Made by a program: the position numbers and the translations under genes. Source: Cannabis sativa (lineage: Eukaryota; Streptophyta; Magnoliopsida; Rosales; Cannabaceae). From it: DNA of 64,000 bases. The stretch is from contig NC_083604.1 of NCBI RefSeq assembly GCF_029168945.1, positions 9,230,812 to 9,294,811 of the forward strand, in the 5' to 3' direction. Of this stretch, positions 10,984 through 22,512 are shown in pieces (within the stretch, counting starts at the first letter, position 1; each line of letters begins with the position of its first letter). A model generated the notes under the pieces. It ran no database searches, had not been told where the DNA came from, and worked only from the letters and a program-made list of their open reading frames with translations.

Positions 10984-13036
10984 ATGGTGGAGACGAGAAG
11001 TACACGTCATCCTCGCCCTCTAGAAGATGCTCAAGATCCCAATGAGGAAGATGTAGCCTCAAGAGCAGCAGAGGAGTCCAAGGAAGAAGAAGAAGAAATA
11101 GTTCCCGACGAGAACTACGAGGAAAACCTCGACGAGTATGCCTATGACGGAGGAAGTTACTCGGAGTTGGTGCTCCTTAGACAAAAAGCTATCGATCATG
11201 AAGCTGAGATCGAAGCTCAGAAAGCGCAAAATCAAAAAATGCAGGAAGTGATGCTAGCCATGCAGAAAGCCATGGAGGCAGCTGGTATTCACGTGCATCC
11301 CAAGGCAATGGCCACTGGGCTCGACGGAGAGCCAGCGACGTCCTCGCCTAATTCCCAGCAGCAAAGACCTAGGGAACCTAGCCCTATAAGGCACCCTGCT
11401 GAGGAAAATCAAACAAAAAACCCTACTTCTACCCCTGGGCGAAAGAAAAAGGTGCAGGATCCGCGAAGGGTCCGCTCAGATTTCCCTAAAGGGAAAGGTC
11501 CGCAGAGGGGCAAGCCCCAAAGAGGGAGTCTTGGCCCTCAGGATCGAGGGGACCGGAAAAGCGTTTCCGTGCACCAGGAACCAGGGGGTAGAGGAAGAAG
11601 AGGACAGAGATGTCCTCCCATTGATCTGAGAAATCAAATCAATGGGAATCAAGGTGACCTCCGGGATCACCTTGACCAAAAAAGATACAGGCCCGTGGTC
11701 TCCTCGGGTACTGTAAACGAAGGGATTATGGCAGAACTTGCCATACTTCGAAAAGATATTGCTCGAGTCTCCAGGAGGCAGAAGGGAGACGACTCCGACT
11801 CGGACAGTGAGGATCGGGAGCCATGTGCCAAGCATATCCTGGAGGCGGAGCTCCCTAAAAACTTCAAGATGCCCGAAATGGCTGCATATACTGGGAACTC
11901 CGACCCCAGCAATCACTTGTCACGGTTCAACCGTGTCATGACAGTCATGCGGGTCAGCAATGACGCCAAATGCCTGTGCTTCCCCCTCACTCTGAGCGGA
12001 TCAGCGGAGGAGTGGTTCAAAAAGCTGGAACCAGGATCCGTGGGTTGTTGGAACAAACTCCAAACCAACTTCCGGAGACAATTTGTCGCCGCCAGGAAGG
12101 TTAACTTGGAGGTTAGTGCCTTGACCAACATCAAGCAACTGCCCACCGAGACCTTGAAGAATTACATCAAGAGGTTCCGAGAGGAAGCCTCGAAGACCAA
12201 GAAGGTCGACAACGGACAACAGCTTGCGCTTCTCCAAGCAGGAATCCGCACTGGGACTCCCTTCTGGAACGAGTTGCAGCAAGAAGGCGCTGCTAGCCTT
12301 CAGGACTTCCAGAAGAGAGTCCAAAAATATATTAACCTCGAAGAAGCCCAGATCGTGGCTTACGGAGGCTATTATCCCACCGGGATAGCCGGATACATGC
12401 CAGGAGTGTCGCCCTCGGGTACTGTCCCGACCGCAACTCCACAAGTAAGTGGCATACAGTTCTCCGCTACTCCCGAATACAGCCAGGGCCAAGCTTTGGC
12501 ACCGGCATCTTCCCATTACGGCAACCCGTCCGGGGTAAATGGACGAGCTCCTTCACAGGCGGCCCCGACTGTTAGCTTGACAGGCCCTACCCAGGGGTCG
12601 AGGAGCAAAAGGTCCTCCAAGGGCAGCACCCGAACGGGAGAGAAGCGCCAAAAGAAGGGGTACACACCCCAATATACCCAGTACACAGAGCTCACGGACT
12701 CCCAGGAACGTGTATATTTTGCCACTAGGCAAAATACGCACTACCGGAGACCACAGCCATTGTACAAGGATAGCTCCCGGAGAGATCCGAGCAAAAGATG
12801 CGAGTACCACAACGACATTGGTCATAGCACCAATGAGTGTAAGAATCTCAAAGACGAGATTGAAAATCTGATCCGCTTGGGCCACCTCTATGAGTGGATC
12901 AAAAATAGGTTGCCCCACCTTAATCCAGGGCAGGTGGTCGGAGGTATGCCTCCGGGAACGCCAGGGGGTACAGCAGGAGTATTGCCTCCAGCTGCTCCCG
13001 CAGGCGACACCCAGCATATCCCCGGGCTACCGCCCC
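10984..13036 (+). pseudogene. Gag of Tat-lineage element B, cut by element C
   Basis: The ATG is at 10984. The product begins with an acidic, charged region (residues 1-60), a coiled coil (about 65-105) and a basic linker. It then has a retrotransposon gag capsid-like domain (about 290-470) containing LSGSAEEWFKKL and LQAGIRTGTPFWNEL, and ends with the gag-linked motif CEYHNDIGHSTNECKNLKD. The frame is interrupted at codon PPL/R by insertion of C. The sequence resumes in the same frame at 22513, which shows gag and pol were one continuous frame before the insertion. The apparent stop at 13039-13041 is inside the C LTR, not a real Gag terminus. Confidence 0.85.
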
Positions 13037-15283
13037 TGTAAAGCCCGCTTAGTTAATTTGGAAATTAGCAGTTATTTATGTTAATCAGGAAATTATTTAT
13101 AGCTATTTAAATAATTTATCATTGTTATTTATGGAATTCAGATATGCATAATTATGTCATCAGCAGTTTTTATATTTCGCATTTCCGGTGTCCGGTATTT
13201 TGGAACGCGGCGTTTGGCTCAGTAGAAATCACAACTTAGTATGTTAGTATTTTGGGGACGGGTTTTAGACATTGGGAATGTCGGAAATGGCCGGGAATTT
13301 AGAATGTCCCAAAAATACCCCCTTAGTATGATTTATGTGATTTTATGGTGGAGGGGCAAAATGGTCTTTTTGCCCCATTAGTGTTTTGTCTTATATGATT
13401 TAATAAATGAATTAAATGTTTATTCTTAAATAATCTTTTTGGCTGAAATGGATTTAATAAATTGTATATTATGCTTGAAAAATCCTTTTCCTCTCTTTTC
13501 CAACACTTAGTCAAATTTAAGAAAAAAATAGAAAACTCTTTTTCTCTCTTTTCCTCTCTTTTTCGGCTGAGCTTAGGGGGGTTCAAAGCTGGGATTTTGG
13601 TTGGTGATTTCTAGTGATTTTGCTAGATCAAAGTGTATTTTCTTTAAGGTAATTCTTGGCTTTAATCTCTTACTTGTTTTCTTGGAAAAAATTGATGAAA
13701 AGATGATTAATGCATGTTGTTTTGGGATGTTGTTGGCTGCTGTGTTTTGTGTTTATTTTGTGTGATTCAAGCATGTTTATGTGAGGTTATTTAGGTTGTT
13801 TTGAAGCATGAATGTTAGATTGAGTTAAGCTTTGGTTTTCTATGTAAAATATGTGAATTCTTGAATGAAATGGTTATGCTCTGTTGCTGTGTTATTGTTG
13901 ATGTTTTGGTTTGTTTTCAGAGGCTTAGTTAAGCTTGTCTAAGTAGGTTTAGATGGGTTTGGTTGCATGCTAGCTAGGTTTGCTCAAGTTTGAGTTTAGA
14001 ACTCAAAGCTTGAGCTCTAATGGTGGTTTTTGAATTCGGGCAATCTGGGTGGTTTTGTTGCCTTAGAAATGTTCTAGGAGGTATAGAGCATGTGTCCGGA
14101 AGGTTTCATGTGATTTGGGGTTGAATTATGCAAGTTATGAATTTTTGATGTTGCTGCCTGCGAGGAACCGGAATTCCGGTTGAGCATCCGGAATTCCGGA
14201 TGGGGGTTCAGATTTTCCCAGAACCGGAATTCCGGTTGGGCAACCTGGTCTACGGTTGGGGGATTTTTCAGAACCCTAGTTTTCCTCGTTTTTGGGTTTT
14301 TAGGGGTATTGCCATGCTTTTTATCGATAGGGAAACTTTTAGTTTCGAGTTTTAGTCCCCGGGAAGTGATTTAGCGTGTCACTTATAGCGTTGTGATTTT
14401 TATGGTTTAGGAGCCAGTAATCCGCCGTTCAGCTTCAGTTCCGGTCGGAGTTGACCGCACACCCGAAATCGGAATCCTGGTAAGATTAGTATAACAAGTA
14501 TGCATATGTAGATTACATGTTTAGCGTGCATGTAGGAAGCACCGTTAGATTACATTAGATATGTATTTAGGCTTCGAACCACCCAACCCCGTCACGTCGG
14601 TACAGCCGGAGTATGACCAAGCGGCGGAGTATGACCGGTTCGACCGATCAGCCGACACCGGTTGGTGGTTCGGTGCTATTGACCTATCCCGTCGGCACAG
14701 CTGGAGTATGACCACGGCCGGAGTATGACCGGTTCGACCGATCGGGAGGATACTTGTCAATAGTACCGTCCCCCGAACGTTCAAAACTCGCACCATGTTG
14801 GACATGGCGGTAGTGCTCGCACCATGTTGGACATGGCGGTAGCGGGACTCGCATCGTGTTGGACACGGCGATCGGTTTTATGTATGATATTATTATGCTT
14901 TTCTTACCGAGTCCGTCGACTCACGCTTTATGTTCATGTGTAGGTAAAGGCAAGGCCGTGGGCGATGGACCGTGACCGAGCATATGAGATTGTACATGTC
15001 GGGGCGGTTAGGCTGGAGCGTACGATCCTCGGGACGACGAAGTGGGATTTTTGTAACTGTCGTTAGACGACTTTCATTTTGGTGTAAAAGTTGAACAGTT
15101 AAAACGTTTGTAAATATTTTTATAAATCGGGATCCCGAGACTTTTTGTAAAATGGTTTATAAGTTTAATGAAAAAGCAAAATTTTAATTAATCACGTTTT
15201 TCCATAAACCTCGTTGATTAGCAACGAGCTGCACAGTACGTTTAAAAATCACGTAATACGCCTAAGATAGTTAGGGTGTTACA
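13037..15283 (+). repeat. 5' LTR of element C
   Basis: It is 2247 bp, from TGTAAAGCCC to GGTGTTACA. It contains several CCGG-rich palindromes (GAACCGGAATTCCGGTT and relatives, 14166-14250) and imperfect repeats of GAGTATGACC and ACCATGTTGGACATGG (14600-14850). It is nearly identical to the 3' LTR apart from two segments (about 14160-14250 and 14410-15040) rich in CG-centred differences. No gene is in it; small open frames occur by chance. Confidence 0.9.
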
Positions 15284-15286
15284 ATT

Positions 15287-15299
15287 TGGTATCAGAGCC
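15287..15299 (+). other. Primer-binding site of element C
   Basis: TGGTATCAGAGCC starts four bases after the LTR end. This is the standard complement of the 3' end of plant initiator tRNA-Met and primes minus-strand cDNA. About 265 bp of leader follow before the gag ATG. Confidence 0.85.
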
Positions 15300-15565
15300 G
15301 CCAGGTTGTCTTCCGAAGATCGTCACGACATGTACAATCATCATCAGCAGTTAGCTCGGTTCACGGTTCAGTAAGCCTTTATTGCTTTAGTAGTTTATTT
15401 TATTCAGTTATGAAAAAGAAAAGCCTGTTAGGAAGCATGTTAGTAGCCTGATAGTAGAATAGGTGCATGTTTCATTTCTAATTTCCAAATTAAGCGGCAT
15501 TAGTAAGCTCGCCTTGAATACGACCTGATATGCCAACTCTTGGTTTCGCAGGCGGTTCTAACTAG

Positions 15566-16714
15566 ATGGACGCCAGGCGGACTACCAGGAGTCGGGGCAA
15601 CTCCGTGGGGTCGAATCAGGGAGAGGGAGCTCGGTTTCCCCCACCTGCTAGGGGCCGAGGTAGAGGTCCCCGAGGCAGGGCCCGTGGTCGGGGTGTTGAG
15701 GACCCGCCACAGGCTGCCCAGGCTCCCCCAGCCGATCAGGGAGCCCCGAACTGGGAGTTGCGGTTTGCGGAGATGCAAGCTCGGATCGAAGAACAAGACC
15801 TCGAGATTCAGAGGTTGAGACAGCAGGGTGCTCCTGCAGTTTCCGTGCCCGTAGTTCCGGGGCACACCGCCCCTCGCCGCCTGTGCCGAGATAGTGGTGG
15901 CGGCCCACAGATTGGAACCTTTATATGAGCGGTTCCGGAAGCAAGCACCTCCGGTATTCCTGGGAGGTCCAGATGTGTCGAAAGCCGAGCAGTGGCTTAC
16001 GGTGATCACCAGAATTCTGAACTTTATGGGTGTCACCGGTAACGATAGAGTGGTGTGCGCCACATTTCAGTTCCAGGAGGATGCCCTGGTATGGTGGGAC
16101 ATGGTGTCTCAGATTCACGATGTCACCACCATGACCTGGGAAAGGTTCCAGGAACTCTTCAACGCGAAATACTACAATGAGGCGGTTAGAAGCGCCAAGA
16201 GGAAAGAGTTCGTTCACCTGACCCAGCGGGAGAACATGAGTGTCACTGAGTATACTACTCAGTTTGACCGGTTGGCGAGGTTGGCCTCGGGAATTGTGCC
16301 GACCGACTTCAGCAGGAAGGAGAAGTATCTGGACGGGTTGAATCCCAAGATCAGGCATGACCTGATGATTACCACTGACGACAGCACCACCTATGCTCAG
16401 ATGGTGGAGAAGGCACTGCGAGCTGAGGGCGCAGTGGGGTGTATGTCAGATTCAGCCAGTACTCCGGTTGGTGGCGGAGCTCCTACCCCTCCTGCATCAG
16501 GCTTCAGCAGGGGGAGTAGTGGTTCGGCCATTGATCAGAGGAAGAGGGCACCCACTGCTTCCGGCGGCTCGAGCCAGAACAAGAGGTTCCGGGGGAACCA
16601 GAACAGAGGGAGTCGCCTTGTGGTAATGAGACCCGATTCTCCTACCCCGAGTGCCCTAGCTGCAAGAGGCATCATCGGGGAGAGTGCAAGGGGCAGGGAT
16701 GCTTTCATTGTGGC
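15566..16714 (+). pseudogene. Gag of chromovirus C, with two compensating frameshifts
   Basis: The ATG at 15566 opens MDARRTTRSRG, an arginine-glycine-rich N-terminus. The frame then shifts near 15850-15893 into a stretch with the gag capsid domain (LVWWDMVSQ, RFQELFNAKYY, EFVHLTQRENMSVTEY). It shifts back near 16620-16640, so that the zinc knuckle [14 protein letters not shown] (about 16698-16740) is in the same frame as the start and as pol. Because the first and last segments share a frame, I infer one original gag-pol frame with two later indels, or base-call errors. As it stands, the product is disrupted. Confidence 0.75.
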
Positions 16715-19700
16715 ATGCCCGGGCACTTCAAGAGGGAATGTCCCCAGCTCCGGCCAGAGGCACCGAGAGCTCCAGCGATACCCACTCCAGCCAGGGTGTT
16801 CGCTATCACGCAGGCTGATGCAGATGCCAGCCCATCAGTTGTTACAGGTCAGATTTTTATTAACGACTCGCTTTATTCAGTGCTGTTTGATTCTGGGGCT
16901 ACACGTTCTTATGTGGCGGCCAGAGTCTTTAGTAAGTTGGGTAGACCCTTTGATAGATATGAATCAGGGTTTGGAACCCTGTTACCTGGCGGAGAATTGG
17001 TTATCTCCAATAGGTGGATTAGGTCTATGCCGATCAGGATAGATGGTAGAGAGTTAAGCGCTGATCTGATAGAGATGAGCTTAGTCGAATTTGATATTAT
17101 TTTAGGAATGGATTTCCTATCTAAATATTCGGCGAGCATTATTTGTAAGAAGAGGAAGATGGTGGTCTTCCAACCGGAAAGTGAAGAACCGTTCGTATTT
17201 GTGGGTTCGGTTCAGGGATCTCGGATCCCGGTGATCTCGGCTATGTCAGCGAGAGAACTATTGCACGGTGGGTGCTTAGGGTTTCTGGCCGTGGTGGTGG
17301 ACACCACTCGGCCAGACACCATTCGGCCAGAGGATATCAGTGTGGTTCGGGAATTTTTGGACGTTTTTCCCGAAGAACTTCCAGGGTTACCACCTCAGAG
17401 GGAGATTGACTTCGTGATTGACTTGGCACCAGGGGTGGATCCGGTTTCTAAAGCCCCGTATAGGATGGCTCCAGCTGAACTTAAGGAATTGAAGATTCAG
17501 CTCCAAGGGTTGCTTGACATAGGGTTCATTCGGCCCAGTGTGTCACCCTGGGGAGCCCCGGTTTTGTTCGTCAAGAAGAAGGATGGATCTATGAGGATGT
17601 GCATCGGCTACAGAGAGTTGAACAAGCTGACGGTGAAGAATAAATATCCATTACCTAGGATCGATGACTTGTTCGATCAGCTTCAGGGGAAGACGGTCTT
17701 TTCTAAGATTGATCTCCGTTCGGGTTATCATCAGTTGAGGATCCGAGAGGAGGACATTCCAAAGACGGCTTTCCGCACTAGGTATGGACACTACGAGTTT
17801 CTGGTTATGTCATTCGGACTAACCAACGCTCCTGCAGCATTCATGGACCTGATGAATAGAGTATTCAAGGATTTCCTCGATATCTGTGTGATTGTGTTTA
17901 TCGACGACATCCTCGTGTACTCTCAGTCAGAAGAGGAGCATGAGTTACATCTTCAGATGGTACTGCAACGACTTCGAGAACATAGACTCTACGCCAAGTT
18001 CAAGAAATGTGAGTTCTGGTTGTCTCAGGTGTCCTTCCTAGGACACATTGTGGGTAAGGACGGGATCAAGGTGGATCCCGGGAAGATCGAATCCGTCAGG
18101 GATTGGCCGAGACCGAAGACAGTGACAGAGATCAGAAGTTTCTTGGGATTAGCTGGGTACTACCGTAGGTTCGTGGAGGGGTTCTCCAAAATTTCAATGC
18201 CCCTAACCGAGCTTACAAAGAAGAATCAGCGATTTATCTGGTCAGATAAATGCGAAGCTAGTTTTCAGGAGCTGAAACAGAGATTGATTACTGCTCCGGT
18301 ACTAGCTTTGCCTTCGGACGAGGAGAAGTTCGTAGTCTACTGTGACGCATCCAAACAGGGTTTGGGGTGCGTATTGATGCAAGCCGATCGGGTTATCGCT
18401 TATGCCTCCCGTCAGTTAAAGGACTATGAACAGCGATACCCGACTCATGATTTAGAATTGGCCGCAGTGGTTTTTGCACTGAAGATATGGCGGCATTACC
18501 TTTATGGGGAGAAGTGCGAGATTTATACCGACCATAAAAGTCTCAAGTATTTCTTTACTCAGAAAGATTTGAACATGAGACAAAGGCGTTGGTTGGAACT
18601 AGTAAAGGATTATGATTGTGAGATCCTTTACCATCCCGGGAAAGCCAATGTAGTGGCCGATGCCCTGAGCAGAAAGGGTCCCGGGCAAGTGGCTAGCATG
18701 GTTCAGATCTCACCTCAGCTAGCAGAGGATATGGTTAGGTCCAGCATTGAGTTTGTGGTAGGTCAGCTACACAACTTAACGCTGCAATCTGATCTGTTAG
18801 AAAGAATAAAGGTTGCTCAGACGACAGATCCGGAGTTAGTGAAGATCCGAGATGAGGTATTGGCTGGTCAAGCCAAGGACTTTTCAGTGTCAGCTAGTGG
18901 AGTGCTTTTGTATAAAGCCAGGGTTTGTGTCCCGAACAGTGTGGACTTGAGGAACGAGATCTTTGAGGAGGCTCATTCTACTCCATATTCTCTACATCCC
19001 GGCACCACCAAGATGTATCAAGATTTGAAACCGTACTTCTGGTGGAGCGGTATGAAGAAGAATTTGGTAGAATTCGTTTCGAGATGCCTCACGTGTCAGC
19101 AGATCAAGGCTGAACATCAGAGACCAGCAGGGTTGTTGCAGCCTCTAACCCTACCAGAATGGAAATGGGAGGATATTACGATGGATTTTGTGGTCGGGTT
19201 ACCTAGGACCACGGGTATGTATGACTCCATCTGGGTAGTGGTGGATCGATTTACGAAATCTGCTCATTTTCTGCCGGTCAGAACAACATTTACAGTGGAT
19301 CAGTTGGCAGAGTTATATGTCAAAGAGATAGTGAGACTTCACGGGGTACCGAAGTCTATAGTTTCGGACAGGGATCCGAAATTCACCTCCAAATTTTGGC
19401 AAAGTTTGCAACGGGCAATGGGTACGAAGCTAAAATTCAGTACAGCATTCCATCCTCAGACAGATGGTCAGTCCGAAAGGACAATTCAGATATTGGAGGA
19501 TATGTTGAGAGCCTGTGTTATGGACTTTGAGGGTTCATGGAGTAAATATCTACCGTTAATAGAATTTTCATACAACAACAGTTACCAGAGTACGATAGGG
19601 ATGGCACCCTATGAACTGTTGTACGGTAGGAAATGTAGATCCCCTATCCACTGGGATGAGACAGGGGAGAGGAAGTACCTAGGTCCAGAGTCAGTTCAGC

Positions 19701-20257
19701 GGACCAATGAGGCAATAGAGAAGATTAAAGCTAGAATGCTTGCCTCCCAGAGCAGACAGAAGAGTTACGCAGATCCGAAACGTAGGGATGTTGAGTTCCG
19801 AGTAGGGGACCATGTGTTTTTACGAGTATCTCCGATGAAGGGGATTAAACGTTTCGGGAAAAGAGGCAAGTTATGCCCTAGATTTACAGGACCTTTCGAG
19901 ATTCTCGAGAAGATAGGTCAAGTGGCATATCGGTTAGCATTGCCTCCAGCTTTATCAGCAGTGCACAACGTATTTCATGTCTCAATGTTGAGAAAATACG
20001 TTTCAGACCCCTCTCATATACTCAGTTATGAGAGCCTTCAGCTTCAGTCAGACATGTCTTATGAGGAACAGCCAGTGCAGATCCTGGATAGAAAGGATAA
20101 AGTCCTTCGGAATAAGACCATAGCGTTGGTCAAGGTTCTCTGGAGAAACAGTAAGGTGGAAGAAGCCACCTGGGAGCTAGAATCAGATATGCGAGCTCAA
20201 TTTCCAGAGTTATTCAGGTTAGATTTCGGGGACGAAATCCTTTTAAGGGGGGGATAG
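16715..20257 (+). CDS. Pol of chromovirus C: protease, RT, RNase H, integrase, chromodomain
   Basis: The open frame really begins upstream of 16715 within the zinc knuckle; 16715 is only its first Met codon. In order: aspartic protease [11 protein letters not shown] (near residue 50); RT with [34 protein letters not shown] and the catalytic [10 protein letters not shown]; RNase H with [15 protein letters not shown] and [11 protein letters not shown]; an integrase HHCC region ending [15 protein letters not shown] and a core with [18 protein letters not shown] and [11 protein letters not shown]; a GPF motif [10 protein letters not shown]; and a C-terminal chromodomain with [12 protein letters not shown] and [14 protein letters not shown]. 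About 1180 residues are uninterrupted, so the enzyme part looks intact. One oddity is CIGYRELN where CIDYRELN is usual. Known role of the chromodomain: directing insertion to particular chromatin. Confidence 0.9.
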   Translation: MPGHFKRECPQLRPEAPRAPAIPTPARVFAITQADADASPSVVTGQIFINDSLYSVLFDSGATRSYVAARVFSKLGRPFDRYESGFGTLLPGGELVISNRWIRSMPIRIDGRELSADLIEMSLVEFDIILGMDFLSKYSASIICKKRKMVVFQPESEEPFVFVGSVQGSRIPVISAMSARELLHGGCLGFLAVVVDTTRPDTIRPEDISVVREFLDVFPEELPGLPPQREIDFVIDLAPGVDPVSKAPYRMAPAELKELKIQLQGLLDIGFIRPSVSPWGAPVLFVKKKDGSMRMCIGYRELNKLTVKNKYPLPRIDDLFDQLQGKTVFSKIDLRSGYHQLRIREEDIPKTAFRTRYGHYEFLVMSFGLTNAPAAFMDLMNRVFKDFLDICVIVFIDDILVYSQSEEEHELHLQMVLQRLREHRLYAKFKKCEFWLSQVSFLGHIVGKDGIKVDPGKIESVRDWPRPKTVTEIRSFLGLAGYYRRFVEGFSKISMPLTELTKKNQRFIWSDKCEASFQELKQRLITAPVLALPSDEEKFVVYCDASKQGLGCVLMQADRVIAYASRQLKDYEQRYPTHDLELAAVVFALKIWRHYLYGEKCEIYTDHKSLKYFFTQKDLNMRQRRWLELVKDYDCEILYHPGKANVVADALSRKGPGQVASMVQISPQLAEDMVRSSIEFVVGQLHNLTLQSDLLERIKVAQTTDPELVKIRDEVLAGQAKDFSVSASGVLLYKARVCVPNSVDLRNEIFEEAHSTPYSLHPGTTKMYQDLKPYFWWSGMKKNLVEFVSRCLTCQQIKAEHQRPAGLLQPLTLPEWKWEDITMDFVVGLPRTTGMYDSIWVVVDRFTKSAHFLPVRTTFTVDQLAELYVKEIVRLHGVPKSIVSDRDPKFTSKFWQSLQRAMGTKLKFSTAFHPQTDGQSERTIQILEDMLRACVMDFEGSWSKYLPLIEFSYNNSYQSTIGMAPYELLYGRKCRSPIHWDETGERKYLGPESVQRTNEAIEKIKARMLASQSRQKSYADPKRRDVEFRVGDHVFLRVSPMKGIKRFGKRGKLCPRFTGPFEILEKIGQVAYRLALPPALSAVHNVFHVSMLRKYVSDPSHILSYESLQLQSDMSYEEQPVQILDRKDKVLRNKTIALVKVLWRNSKVEEATWELESDMRAQFPELFRLDFGDEILLRGG
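20245..20254 (+). other. Polypurine tract of element C
   Basis: AAGGGGGGGA lies four bases upstream of the 3' LTR start and overlaps the pol stop codon. It would prime plus-strand cDNA. Confidence 0.8.
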
Positions 20258-20258
20258 T

Positions 20259-22507
20259 TGTAAAGCCCGCTTAGTTAATTTGGAAATTAGCAGTTATTTA
20301 TGTTAATCAGGAAATTATTTATAGCTATTTAAATAATTTATCATTGTTATTTATGGAATTCAGATATGCATAATTATGTCATCAGCAGTTTTTATATTTC
20401 GCATTTCCGGTGTCCGGTATTTTGGAACGCGGCGTTTGGCTCAGTAGAAATCACAACTTAGTATGTTAGTATTTTGGGGACGGGTTTTAGACATTGGGAA
20501 TGTCGGGAATGGCCGGGAATTTAGAATGTCCCAAAAATACCCCCTTAGTATGATTTATGTGATTTTATGGTGGAGGGGCAAAATGGTCTTTTTGCCCCAT
20601 TAGTGTTTTGTCTTATATGATTTAATAAATGAATTAAATGTTTATTCTTAAATAATCTTTTTGGCTGAAATGGATTTAATAAATTGTATATTATGCTTGA
20701 AAAATCCTTTTCCTCTCTTTTCCAACACTTAGTCAAATTTAAGAAAAAAATAGAAAACTCTTTTTCTCTCTTTTCCTCTCTTTTTCGGCTGAGCTTGGGG
20801 GGGGGTTCAAAGCTGGGATTTTGGTTGGTGATTTCTAGTGATTTTGCTAGATCAAAGTGTATTTTCTTTAAGGTAATTCTTGGCTTTAATCTCTTACTTG
20901 TTTTCTTGGAAAAAATTGATGAAAAGATGATTAATGCATGTTGTTTTGGGATGTTGTTGGCTGCTGTGTTTTGTGTTTATTTTGTGTGATTCAAGCATGT
21001 TTATGTGAGGTTATTTAGGTTGTTTTGAAGCATGAATGTTAGATTGAGTTAAGCTTTGGTTTTCTATGTAAAATATGTGAATTCTTGAATGAAATGGTTA
21101 TGCTCTGTTGCTGTGTTATTGTTGATGTTTTGGTTTGTTTTCAGAGGCTTAGTTAAGCTTGTCTAAGTAGGTTTAGATGGGTTTGGTTGCATGCTAGCTA
21201 GGTTTGCTCAAGTTTGAGTTTAGAACTCAAAGCTTGAGCTCTAATGGTGGTTTTTGAATTCGGGCAATCTGGGTGGTTTTGTTGCCTTAGAAATGTTCTA
21301 GGGGAGGTATAGAACAGGTCTGGAAGGTTTCATGTGATTTGGGGTTGAATTATGCAAGTTATGAATTTTTGATGTTGCTGCCTGCGAGGAACCGGAATTC
21401 CGGTTGAGCATCCGGTCGGATGGGGGTTCAGATTTTCCCAGAACCGGAATTCCGGTTGGGCAACCGGTCTGCCGGTTGGGGGATTTTTCAGAACCCTAGT
21501 TTTCCTCGTTTTTGGGTTTTTAGGGGTATTGCCATGCTTTTTATCGATAGGGAAACTTTTAGTTTCGAGTTTTAGTCCCCGGGAAGTGATTTAGCGTGTC
21601 ACTTATAGCGTTGTGATTTTTATGGTTTAGGAGCCGATGTCCGCCGTTCGGCTTCGCCCAAATCGAGTTGACCTAAGACACACCGAAATCGGAATCCAGG
21701 TAAGATTAGTATAACAGTATGCATATGTAGATTACATGTTTAGCGTGCATGTAGGAAGCCTGTTAGATTACATTAGATATGTATTTAGGCTTCGAACCAC
21801 CCAACCCTGTCACGTCGGTACAGGCTGGAGTATGACCAGCAGCCGGAGTATGACCGGTTCGACCGATCAGGCTGACACTGGTTGGTGGTTCAGTGCTAAT
21901 GACCTATCCCGTCGGTACAGGCTGGAGTATGACCAAGCGGAGTATGACCGGTTCGACCGATCAGGAGGATACTTGTCAATAGTACCGTCCCCTGAACGTT
22001 CAAAACTCAGTACCATGTTGGACATGGCAGTAGTGCTCAGTACCATGTTGGACATGGCAGTAGCGGGACTCAGTATCGTGTTGGACACGGCAGTCAGTTT
22101 TATGTATGATATTATTATGCTTTTCTTACTGAGTCTGTCGACTCACAGTTTATGTTCATGTGTAGGTAAAGGCAAGGCTGTAGCTGATGGACCGTGACCG
22201 AGCATATGAGATTGTACATGTCGGGGCGGTTAGGCCTGGAGCGTACGATCCTCGGGACAGCAGGGCTGGGATTTTTGTAACTGTCGTTAGACGACTTTCA
22301 TTTTGGTGTAAAAGTTGAACAGTTAAAACGTTTGTAAATATTTTTATAAATCGGGATCCCGAGACTTTTTGTAAAATGGTTTATAAGTTTAATGAAAAAG
22401 CAAAATTTTAATTAATCACGTTTTTCCATAAACCTCGTTGATTAGCAACGAGCTGCACAGTACGTTTAAAAATCACGTAATACGCCTAAGATAGTTAGGG
22501 TGTTACA
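20259..22507 (+). repeat. 3' LTR of element C
   Basis: It is 2249 bp and collinear with 13037-15283. The right end GTGTTACA is followed by the target duplication GCCCC (22508-22512) and then by the resumed reading frame of element B. Compared with the 5' LTR it has CA, TG or CAG/CTG at many places where the other has CG, concentrated in 21620-22270. Confidence 0.9.
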
Positions 22508-22512
22508 GCCCC

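Larger units (their letters stand above)
13037..22507 (+). mobile_element. Ty3/gypsy Tekay-type chromovirus, element C
   Basis: LTRs are at 13037-15283 and 20259-22507. The 5-bp target duplication GCCCC lies at 13032-13036 and 22508-22512. The primer-binding site TGGTATCAGAGCC (15287-15299) fits initiator tRNA-Met, and the polypurine tract AAGGGGGGGA is at 20245-20254. Pol order is protease, RT, RNase H, integrase, chromodomain. Outside two clustered LTR segments the LTRs are almost identical, so this is a young insertion. The C-terminal chromodomain and the long LTRs fit the Tekay/Del lineage. Confidence 0.9.

Noticed and set aside
13323..13586. Minus-strand frame rich in Lys/Arg, repeated at 20545-20736
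   Set aside because: It is produced by a pyrimidine-rich stretch of the C LTR; it is not a gene.
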